Assembly: GCA_018825335.1 (NCBI GenBank)
Contig: JAHJEW010000035.1
Location: forward strand, 1-24,376
Reading direction: 5' to 3'
Origin: Patescibacteria group bacterium
GTDB taxonomy: Bacteria > Patescibacteriota > Gracilibacteria > UBA1369
DNA length: 24,376 nt
The notes beneath the pieces were generated by a model. It was given only the letters and a program-made list of their open reading frames with translations. It was not told the origin of the DNA and ran no database searches. Below are positions 19,253-24,376 of the stretch, piece by piece. The position numbers and the translations under genes were made by a program. Position 1 is the first letter of the stretch. Every line of letters begins with the position of its first letter.

Positions 19253-20155
19253 ATGAAAAAGAAAACCATGTACATTATTGCCGGTCTGGCCGTAGTGGCC
19301 GTAGCGGGAATCGCCGTCCTCGGCAGCGGACAGCTCTTTCAGGGCCGCCTAAGCAAACTAAACCTCAGAGTCAGCAGCGAAGCGCCTCTGCCAAGCATGT
19401 CAAAGCCGGTTACGCCGACAATCACGCAACCAACAACCTCCGAAAGGCCCGTTTCATTAAAGCTGCTTCCTCCTCCGGATGTATCACCCCCCATCGTAAA
19501 TATTATTACCCCGAAAGATAAACAAACCGTAAATGGCTCTGTCTTCCCGGTTTATGCGACAGCCCTGGATAATAGCGCGGTAATAACAAAAGTGGAATTT
19601 TATTCGGGACTGGAGAAGGTGGGTACTCAAACATCACCCGATCAAAATAACCAGTATAAATATTTAATTGATATTTCCAAAAAGCCCAATAATACTCCTC
19701 AACTTCTAAGTGTATGGGCATACGACAAAGCGGAAAATATAGGCAAAAAAACAATAACATATATAGTCGACAACGAGGCTCCGGAGCTAACTATCACTTC
19801 ACCTGTACCAGGTGATGAAATTAAATGGGTTAAATTAACATGTCAGAAAAAAGATGGACCGGTCTGTATTAAGTGGGTAATAAAACTATTATTAACAGTA
19901 AATGCAAATGCAACAGATGAATCCGGTATAAGTAAGGTAGTATTTGTTGGTGAAGATGGGGAAGATCTCATGACAGATTATAGCCCGCCTTATACTTATT
20001 CCTATAATATTGGAGATATTGATATGGAATGGGACTCTTTTTACACAATTACTGTTGAAGCATATGATAATAATCAAAATGTGACTTATAAAGATATTAA
20101 AATACATGTGATGGATGCTGCGACTGCTAATATACACGTAGAATCAATTATATAG
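19253..20155 (+). CDS. Exported Ig-like repeat protein
   Basis: A 300-residue protein with a signal anchor (TMYIIAGLAVVAVAGIAVLG, residues 5-24), a Pro/Thr/Ser-rich stalk (about 42-82), then two immunoglobulin-like bacterial domains. Domain 1 (about 83-175): PPIVNIITPKDKQTVNGSVFPVYATALDNSAVITKVEFYSG ... WAYDKAENIGKKTITYIVD. Domain 2 (about 176-290): APELTITSPVPGDEI ... ATDESGISKVVFVGEDGED ... VEAYDNNQNVTYKDIKIHV. Such folds stand off the cell surface and often bind or space other proteins. From about 19780 onward the coding sequence becomes clearly more A/T-rich than the start, so domain 2 may have a separate origin. The gene ends just before a terminator. Confidence 0.8.
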   Translation: MKKKTMYIIAGLAVVAVAGIAVLGSGQLFQGRLSKLNLRVSSEAPLPSMSKPVTPTITQPTTSERPVSLKLLPPPDVSPPIVNIITPKDKQTVNGSVFPVYATALDNSAVITKVEFYSGLEKVGTQTSPDQNNQYKYLIDISKKPNNTPQLLSVWAYDKAENIGKKTITYIVDNEAPELTITSPVPGDEIKWVKLTCQKKDGPVCIKWVIKLLLTVNANATDESGISKVVFVGEDGEDLMTDYSPPYTYSYNIGDIDMEWDSFYTITVEAYDNNQNVTYKDIKIHVMDAATANIHVESII

Positions 20156-20199
20156 TCAATCACCGGAACGGTCCTGGATTTCTAACTTCCACGCCAAAT

Positions 20200-20227
20200 A
20201 AAGCTCCAATATATACTTGGGGCTTTT
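20200..20227 (+). terminator. Intrinsic terminator after the Ig-like protein gene
   Basis: AAAGCTCCAA (20200-20209) pairs with TTGGGGCTTT (20217-20226), a 10-bp stem with one G-U, around loop TATATAC. The following T-tract is short (TTTT, then C). Confidence 0.65.
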
Positions 20228-20233
20228 CTAATG

Positions 20234-20261
20234 TTGACAACCAAAAGATCTGCGCTACACT
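20234..20261 (+). promoter_or_regulatory. Promoter of the rpsP operon
   Basis: TTGACA (20234-20239), a 16-nt spacer and TACACT (20256-20261). The start near 20268 leaves about 35 nt of leader before the TTG start of rpsP. It follows directly on the terminator. Confidence 0.55.
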
Positions 20262-20302
20262 AAACAGGCAAAATTCCAATTATTCCCTCATTTAAAAGCA
20301 AA

Positions 20303-20650
20303 TTGTTAAGAATCAGACTCTCCAGAACCGGTAAAGTGGGACAGCCGGGTTATCGTGTTGTTGTAGCGGAAAAAAGCAAAGCCGTAAAAAAGGAGTACCT
20401 GGAACTCCTTGGACACTACATCCCGTACAGGCAGCCAAAAAAAATCGAACTCAACAAAGAAAGAATAACGTACTGGATCAGCAAAGGCGCGCAGCCAAGC
20501 GACACAGTGGCATCCATTTTAAAGAGCCAGGGCTTTGAAGGAATGGATAAATTCATGGAACCGAGAAACAAAAAGCACAAAAAGAAGGGTGAGCAGCCGG
20601 AGCAACCCGCCGCCAAAGAAGCGGCGCCTAAAGAAGCCGCAGCCGCATAG
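20303..20650 (+). CDS. rpsP: 30S ribosomal protein bS16 with an Ala/Lys-rich tail
   Basis: bS16 is a small-subunit assembly protein. The sequence LRIRLSRTGKVGQPGYRVVVAEKSKAVKKEYLELLGHYIP and ITYWISKGAQPSDTVASILKSQG is unmistakable. The gene starts with TTG at 20303; the following L-R-I-R-L-S places the start exactly where the family begins, and no ATG is near. The chain is 115 residues against the usual 80-90; the extra C-terminal part, EQPEQPAAKEAAPKEAAAA, is low complexity and probably disordered. khpA follows after 33 nt, a common rpsP-khpA arrangement. Confidence 0.97.
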   Translation: MLRIRLSRTGKVGQPGYRVVVAEKSKAVKKEYLELLGHYIPYRQPKKIELNKERITYWISKGAQPSDTVASILKSQGFEGMDKFMEPRNKKHKKKGEQPEQPAAKEAAPKEAAAA

Positions 20651-20683
20651 GACAAAATCGAATTATATCCTAACGCCATCACT

Positions 20684-20971
20684 ATGACCGAAGACAAAGA
20701 TTTCACCACCGGTAATGATCGCGATTTTGTTGAATACATAGTCAAAAACATAGTCGAACACCCCGACGATGTGGAGGTAATGCGCAGTGTGGATGAGATG
20801 GGTGTGCTCATTACCCTTAAAGTCCACAAGGACGACATGGGTAAAGTTATCGGCAAGAGCGGGCAAACCGCAAAATCCCTTCGCATTCTGCTCCGCGTAA
20901 TCGGTTCAAAAAACAACGCACGCGTGAACCTCAAAATCGTCGAACCGGACGGAACCGAGGTAATGGCTTAA
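20684..20971 (+). CDS. khpA: KhpA-type KH-domain RNA-binding protein
   Basis: A 95-residue single KH-domain protein. DFVEYIVKNIVEHPDDVEVMRSVDEMGVLITLKVHKDDMGKVIGKSGQTAKSLRILLRVIGSKNNARVNLKIVEPDG contains the RNA-contacting GKSG loop. KhpA pairs with KhpB in many Gram-positives and affects division and small RNAs; no khpB is in the window. Position after rpsP is the usual one. ATG 20684 gives an N-terminal acidic extension TEDKDFTTGNDRD before the domain. Confidence 0.92.
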   Translation: MTEDKDFTTGNDRDFVEYIVKNIVEHPDDVEVMRSVDEMGVLITLKVHKDDMGKVIGKSGQTAKSLRILLRVIGSKNNARVNLKIVEPDGTEVMA

Positions 20972-20990
20972 CATCTAAATAAAATACACA

Positions 20991-21341
20991 ATGAACGATA
21001 CTCTGATCGAGTCAGCCCAGCGCTACGACATTATTGATATAATCAATAAAGGTCTTGCTTATGCCATTATTGTAGCTGGCCTGCTTTCGGTTATTTTCAT
21101 TTTCGTGGGAGGAATTTCCTTCATCCTTTCGGGAGGAAAAGAGGATAAAATCAAACAGGCCGTCAGCACAATCCGTTATGCCATTATCGGCCTTATAGTA
21201 ACCGTACTTTCCGTTGTAATCGTTGGAACCGTCGGTCGCGTCATCGGTCTGGATATAATCAAGTACATCAACTTCAGCGACATCGTCGAAAACATCACAA
21301 ACATCCCCGGCACCAGCTCCGGCAGCAACTCCCTGGATTAA
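20991..21341 (+). CDS. VirB2/TrbC-like two-helix membrane protein
   Basis: A 116-residue membrane protein with two helices: GLAYAIIVAGLLSVIFIFVGGISFIL (about 20-45) and RYAIIGLIVTVLSVVIVGTVGRVIGL (about 62-87). The loop SGGKEDKIKQAVSTI between them is the hallmark of the TrbC/VirB2-type pilin-like proteins common in CPR genomes, often with no other secretion genes nearby. It starts 19 nt after khpA and is probably cotranscribed. The C-terminal tail (about 90-116) ends GTSSGSNSLD. Role in a pilus or a small membrane channel is inferred from the family only. Confidence 0.8.
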   Translation: MNDTLIESAQRYDIIDIINKGLAYAIIVAGLLSVIFIFVGGISFILSGGKEDKIKQAVSTIRYAIIGLIVTVLSVVIVGTVGRVIGLDIIKYINFSDIVENITNIPGTSSGSNSLD

Positions 21342-21385
21342 ACTTTTAAAGGATTTTAAAGAAGAAGAGCGGGGGTGGGGAGAGA

Positions 21386-21490
21386 AATTTCAAAAACATC
21401 TGTGTCACTTTTAAAGGATCATGATCCTTCAAAATAAGGTCGAGCGTACATGTTAGCGAGACCTTACCGTGACACATGTTTCATGAAATT
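21386..21490. repeat. 105-nt nested inverted-repeat structure between convergent genes
   Basis: Outer arms pair in three blocks: AATTTCA (21386-21392) with TGAAATT (21484-21490), AAACAT (21394-21399) with ATGTTT (21476-21481), and GTGTCAC (21402-21408) with GTGACAC (21469-21475), separated by 1-2 nt bulges. Inside are two hairpins: the perfect palindrome AAGGATCATGATCCTT (21414-21429) and TAAGGTC (21435-21441) with GACCTTA (21460-21466). The result is a three-way-junction-like fold. It lies between the TrbC-like gene and the minus-strand glycosyltransferase gene, both ending toward it. The flanking T-tracts are weak, so it is not a simple terminator. Confidence 0.75.
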
Positions 21491-21513
21491 CTTTCTTCCC
21501 GAACCAAAACCCC

Positions 21514-22056
21514 TTACCGCTTCAAAACCCCCCGCACAATGTGCTGCCAGTCATACGTGAAAACGTAGGTTTCATGTGCGCGAATAAGCGCGCGGAAAAT
21601 CTCCCATGGGCCATATTTCTCAAACGTAAAGCCATTTCCCGTCTCTTCAACAGGCTTGTAATTCTCAAGAAAAGGCGATTTATCGTGCCCGATCACAACC
21701 ACCCCTTTGGCCATAAGATTTTCCAGTTCATGCATGTGTTCCTCAAAAACAAGCGCCATATCGGCCGCCATCAAATAACTTTCAGTATCCATGCTGTTGC
21801 GCCCTTCCTTTGTATTAACCCATGTAACCTTTCCCTTTAAACGATTCGAAGCGTCCGCGTGCTCATCATCCGAAATAACAACAACCCGCCCGGGCAAAAT
21901 TAAAAGCCCCTCCAGGAGCTGATAAAATGCGTCGCGGCCAAAACTATTATGGGGAGCGAAAATCACCAGAAGCGGCGTCCCTTCGCCCTCTTTAATAAAA
22001 CGGGCTTTGGCGGCCTTTTTCTCGGCGGCCACTTTTTGGTATTCACTTTTAACCAT
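21514..22056 (-). CDS. Stand-alone donor domain of a GT-B glycosyltransferase (starch/glycogen-synthase-like)
   Basis: A 180-residue protein that resembles only the C-terminal (donor-binding) half of a glycogen/starch synthase. PLLVIFAPHNSFGRDAFYQLLEGLLILPGRVVVISDD is the first Rossmann unit, ESYLMAADMALVFEEHMHELENLMAKGVVVIGHD the part that normally holds the nucleotide-sugar Glu residues, and GNGFTFEKYGPWEIFRALIRAHETY the segment preceding the terminal helix. The N-terminal domain is absent, with no relic upstream, so it must act alone, with a partner, or be a truncated gene. ATG 22056 is preferred to an in-frame TTG nine codons upstream. Confidence 0.65.
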   Translation of the reverse strand: MVKSEYQKVAAEKKAAKARFIKEGEGTPLLVIFAPHNSFGRDAFYQLLEGLLILPGRVVVISDDEHADASNRLKGKVTWVNTKEGRNSMDTESYLMAADMALVFEEHMHELENLMAKGVVVIGHDKSPFLENYKPVEETGNGFTFEKYGPWEIFRALIRAHETYVFTYDWQHIVRGVLKR

Positions 22057-22089
22057 GCGTAAGGTAAAACTTAATGCAGGCAATCTAGG

Positions 22090-22099
22090 TATTATAGCA
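22090..22099. promoter_or_regulatory. Overlapping divergent -10 elements
   Basis: On the minus strand TGC-TATAAT (22099-22091) is an extended -10 for the glycosyltransferase-like gene at 22056. On the plus strand TATTAT (22090-22095) occupies the same bases and could serve the exonuclease at 22111. Polymerase could not use both at once. Confidence 0.45.
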
Positions 22100-22110
22100 T
22101 AAAAACCCTC

Positions 22111-23013
22111 ATGAAAAAGCTGATTCTGATTGACGGGAACGCCATTTTACACCGTGCATACCATTCACTTCCCCCCTTTAAAACCACCAAAGGAGAAATC
22201 ACCAACGCCATCTTTGGTTTTTTGCGGATGCTGATCGATATCTACATAAAAATACAGCCCGATTACCTGGGAATAGCCTGGGACCGCAAAGCGCCGACCT
22301 TCCGCCACGAAAAATACGCGGAGTACAAAGCCACCCGCGTCGCGCCGCCGGAAGACCTTTATCCTCAACTCCCCAGGCTGAAAGAAGTGCTGAAAGCCTT
22401 CAACATCCCGATGATGGAGCAGGACGGATTCGAAGCGGACGACCTGCTTGGCGCGGCTGCCAATAAAGCGGAAAAGGAAGCGGATCTGGAAACACTCATA
22501 GTCACCGGCGACCAGGACGCCATGCAGCTCGTATCCGACAAAACCCACATAATGGCTCCAATAAAAGGAATTTCCGAGGTAAAAATGTTCGATCCCGCCG
22601 CCGTAAAAGAAAAATACGGCATCCGCCCCGACCAGATCATCGACTACAAAGCCCTCTGCGGCGACACATCCGACAACATCCCCGGAGTGCCCGGCATCGG
22701 ACCCAAAAACGCAACGCAGCTCCTGCGAAAATACAACGACCTCGACAACATTTACGCCCACCTTGCGGAACTGCCGGACGGCCAGAAAGCAAAGCTGGAA
22801 GCCGGAAAACAAAGCGCCTACATGAGCCGCGAACTGGCAACAATAGACCGTGGCGCCCCCGTGCAGTTCAATCTGGAAGATCTGCAAACCCACGACATAA
22901 ACTACCCCGCCGTCGAGAAACTCTTTAACGAACTCGAATTCAGGACGCTCGGCAAAAAACTTGAACAGCTAAAAGACATCATCCGCCCCGCCGGCCAGAC
23001 TTCTCTGTTTTAA
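22111..23013 (+). CDS. Stand-alone 5'-3' exonuclease (PolA N-terminal-domain type)
   Basis: A 300-residue flap nuclease equal to the N-terminal domain of DNA polymerase I, which removes RNA primers and 5' flaps. LILIDGNAILHRAYHSLPPF, DGFEADDLLGAAANKA and IVTGDQDAMQLVSDKTHI hold the acidic metal ligands; DYKALCGDTSDNIPGVPGIGPKNATQLLRKY is the helix-3-turn-helix. The gene stops after EQLKDIIRPAGQTSLF and has no polymerase domain, the usual state in CPR genomes. ftsA follows 128 nt later under its own promoter. Confidence 0.93.
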   Translation: MKKLILIDGNAILHRAYHSLPPFKTTKGEITNAIFGFLRMLIDIYIKIQPDYLGIAWDRKAPTFRHEKYAEYKATRVAPPEDLYPQLPRLKEVLKAFNIPMMEQDGFEADDLLGAAANKAEKEADLETLIVTGDQDAMQLVSDKTHIMAPIKGISEVKMFDPAAVKEKYGIRPDQIIDYKALCGDTSDNIPGVPGIGPKNATQLLRKYNDLDNIYAHLAELPDGQKAKLEAGKQSAYMSRELATIDRGAPVQFNLEDLQTHDINYPAVEKLFNELEFRTLGKKLEQLKDIIRPAGQTSLF

Positions 23014-23016
23014 CAT

Positions 23017-23070
23017 TTGAAATTTGACATTCGGATTTCAATTGACATTTGCAATTCGGATTTCGGATTT
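23017..23070. repeat. A/T-rich repeated segment upstream of ftsA
   Basis: TTGAAAT (23017-23023) and ATTTCAA (23035-23041) form a 7-bp inverted repeat. TTGACATT occurs twice (23024, 23042) and TTCGGATTT three times (about 23030, 23055, 23062). It is a short degenerate repeat tract, not part of a gene. Confidence 0.6.
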
Positions 23071-23097
23071 GCCAAAAAGTGGCCCATATACTATATT
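23069..23097 (+). promoter_or_regulatory. ftsA promoter
   Basis: TTGCCA (23069-23074), a 17-nt spacer and TATATT (23092-23097). The start should be near 23103. The leader carries a small hairpin, CCCC-GCGAAA-GGGG (23106-23119), 22 nt before the ATG. Confidence 0.65.
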
Positions 23098-23141
23098 CTC
23101 TTCAGCCCCGCGAAAGGGGAACCTTAATAACTGACGAATCA

Positions 23142-24376
23142 ATGCCCAAAGCCAGAGTTATCGCCAGCCTGGATATTGGCAGCTCGAAGATCAGAACGGT
23201 AGTCGGGACGTTGGAAGAAAAGTCCCAGGCTCCAAACATAATCGGCGTGGGAATCGCGCCATCCACGGGCCTCCGCAAAGGCTCCGTTATTGACGTGGAA
23301 GAAACAATTTCAAGCATAACTTCTTCTTTGGAGGATGCCGAAAGAATGGCCGGAGAACCGATAAATCACGTTTTCCTGGGCATTGGCGGCAACCACATTG
23401 AATCCATAAACAGCAAGGGTGTAATCGCGGTGGGCAGCGCCGGAAACGAAATCACCGAAGACGACGTGGACAGAGTACTGGAAGCCGCGCAGGCCGTGTC
23501 AATCCCCGGAAACCGCCGCATACTGCGCATAATCCCCAAATCTTTTACGGTGGATGAGCAGAAAGGGATCAAATATCCCGTGGGAATGACCGGAATACGC
23601 CTGGAAGTGGACGCGCACATAATTACCGGCCTCGTCCCGAGCGTAAAAAACATAGAAAAATGCGTGCTGCAGGCCGGAGTGGACATAGATGACATTATCC
23701 CTTCATGCCTTGCCGCCGCCGAAGCAGTCCTTTCCAAAAGACAAAAAGAGCTCGGAGTGGTGGTCGTGGACATCGGCAGCGGAGGAACGGCCGTCAGTGT
23801 TTTTGAAGAAGGAACAACGCTGCACACGGCGGTACTGCCCGTTGGCGGCGAAAACGTAACAAACGACATAGCCATAGGCCTAAGAACCTCCATAGACACC
23901 GCCGACAAAATCAAGATCGAATACGGAACCTGCAATCCCGCGGACGTAAATGACCGCGAAATAATAGACCTTTCGCTCATTTCCAAAATCGACACGCAGA
24001 AAGTATCAAAAAAACTCATGGCCGAAATAATCCAGGCCAGATACCATGAAATCTTCGTACTCGTAAAAGACGAACTGGCAAAAATTCACCGCGACGGCAT
24101 GCTCCCCGCGGGCGTGGTACTGACGGGAGCGGGCGTTAAAATGCCCGGAACAATAGACCTTGCGCGCGAAACACTGAATCTGCCCGTACAAATCGGCTTT
24201 CCGCAGAATTTCGACGGTGTGGTGGACAAGATAGACGATCCGGCCTACGCTACCGCCATAGGACTGATACTCTGGGGGACAAGACTGGAAAACCGCACCT
24301 ACGGCTTCTCACTGAAGGGACTGGACTTCCGAAAAACTTTTGGAGGCATGAAAGATTGGATCAGGAATTTGTTTCC
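23142..24376 (+). CDS. ftsA: Cell division protein FtsA, nearly complete (3' end off the window)
   Basis: FtsA is the actin-like protein that tethers FtsZ to the membrane and starts divisome assembly. ATG 23142 opens a frame that runs to the window's end, 411 full codons. Phosphate loop 1 is IASLDIGSSKIRTVVG, the SHS2 (1C) domain lies about residues 85-165, phosphate loop 2 is VVVVDIGSGGTAVSVFEEG, and the adenosine motif is VVLTGAGVKMPG. The last visible residues, GGMKDWIRNLF, look like the C-terminal amphipathic membrane-targeting helix, so at most a few codons are missing. ftsZ would be expected next. The gene is driven by the promoter at 23069-23097. Confidence 0.96.
   Translation, partial: MPKARVIASLDIGSSKIRTVVGTLEEKSQAPNIIGVGIAPSTGLRKGSVIDVEETISSITSSLEDAERMAGEPINHVFLGIGGNHIESINSKGVIAVGSAGNEITEDDVDRVLEAAQAVSIPGNRRILRIIPKSFTVDEQKGIKYPVGMTGIRLEVDAHIITGLVPSVKNIEKCVLQAGVDIDDIIPSCLAAAEAVLSKRQKELGVVVVDIGSGGTAVSVFEEGTTLHTAVLPVGGENVTNDIAIGLRTSIDTADKIKIEYGTCNPADVNDREIIDLSLISKIDTQKVSKKLMAEIIQARYHEIFVLVKDELAKIHRDGMLPAGVVLTGAGVKMPGTIDLARETLNLPVQIGFPQNFDGVVDKIDDPAYATAIGLILWGTRLENRTYGFSLKGLDFRKTFGGMKDWIRNLF

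Noticed and set aside
20416..20934. A 172-codon minus ORF across rpsP and khpA
   Set aside because: Shadow of two certain genes.
22165..22893. A 242-codon minus ORF opposite the exonuclease
   Set aside because: Shadow; the plus-strand frame has every flap-nuclease motif.
23366..24019. A 217-codon minus ORF opposite ftsA
   Set aside because: Shadow of ftsA, Ser/Thr-rich because of codon complementarity.
1..24376. CRISPR array or complete insertion sequence
   Set aside because: No regularly spaced repeats of CRISPR size and no transposase or integrase were seen on either strand.

Overview
The window looks like a chromosomal segment of a small-genome bacterium of the Candidate Phyla Radiation (Patescibacteria). 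A Peregrinibacteria-like lineage is my best guess, and that lineage call is inference. Reasons: a free-standing 5'-3' exonuclease instead of a full PolA, a very short bS16 operon with KhpA and a VirB2/TrbC-like two-helix membrane protein, a DciA-like protein, an HNH protein with a DUF222-like layout, SLH and Ig-like surface proteins, and almost no Shine-Dalgarno sequences. TAA, TAG and TGA all end clear genes, so the code is standard. That argues against the UGA=Gly lineages (Gracilibacteria, Absconditabacteria).

Layout. 1-1.7 kb: 5' end of lipA (minus), a structured RNA-like element, a frameshifted small gene, and a PIN toxin-antitoxin pair whose toxin has an in-frame stop. 1.75-3.9 kb (minus): hicB-hicA, a tail-anchored protein with a duplicated motif, a HAD phosphatase, then a small thioredoxin-like protein. 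3.9-4.1 kb: a gene-free stretch with an orphan terminator, a 16-bp direct repeat and a compact tRNA-like cloverleaf. 4.1-5.8 kb (plus): two subunits of a family I CoA-transferase. 5.8-7.1 kb (minus): an unknown protein and a YgjP-type metallohydrolase. 7.2-8.9 kb (plus): YqeY, a PduO-type cobalamin adenosyltransferase and a lipoprotein. 9.0-11.3 kb (minus): an SLH protein, QueG, and two tandem exported thioredoxin-like proteins. 11.4-12.3 kb (minus): the HNH protein.

12.3-16.5 kb (minus) is the most unusual block. It has a good promoter, a membrane-anchored zinc metallopeptidase, a 600-residue protein ending in a protein-kinase-like domain, an unknown 186-residue protein, and an intrinsic terminator, with tRNA-Asp just upstream. 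16.6-18.5 kb (plus): a ribbon-helix-helix protein under an inverted-repeat operator, a GT4 glycosyltransferase and DciA. 18.55-19.1 kb: a RelB-like antitoxin with a clear promoter/operator and a RelE-like toxin interrupted by a -1 frameshift. 19.2-21.5 kb: an exported Ig-like protein, then rpsP-khpA-TrbC-like, then a 105-nt nested inverted-repeat structure. 21.5-24.4 kb: half a GT-B glycosyltransferase (minus), the exonuclease, and almost all of ftsA, whose 3' end runs off the window.

Together the window mixes housekeeping (translation, division, queuosine, cobalamin activation, lipoylation) with four toxin-antitoxin-like loci, two or three of them damaged. Strongest leads: the tRNA-like cloverleaf with an anticodon-arm repeat, the metallopeptidase/kinase operon, two genes with the same 'homopolymer then stop, continue in -1' arrangement, and a probable CTG start in queG. 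All functional calls come from reading motifs; no database search was run.
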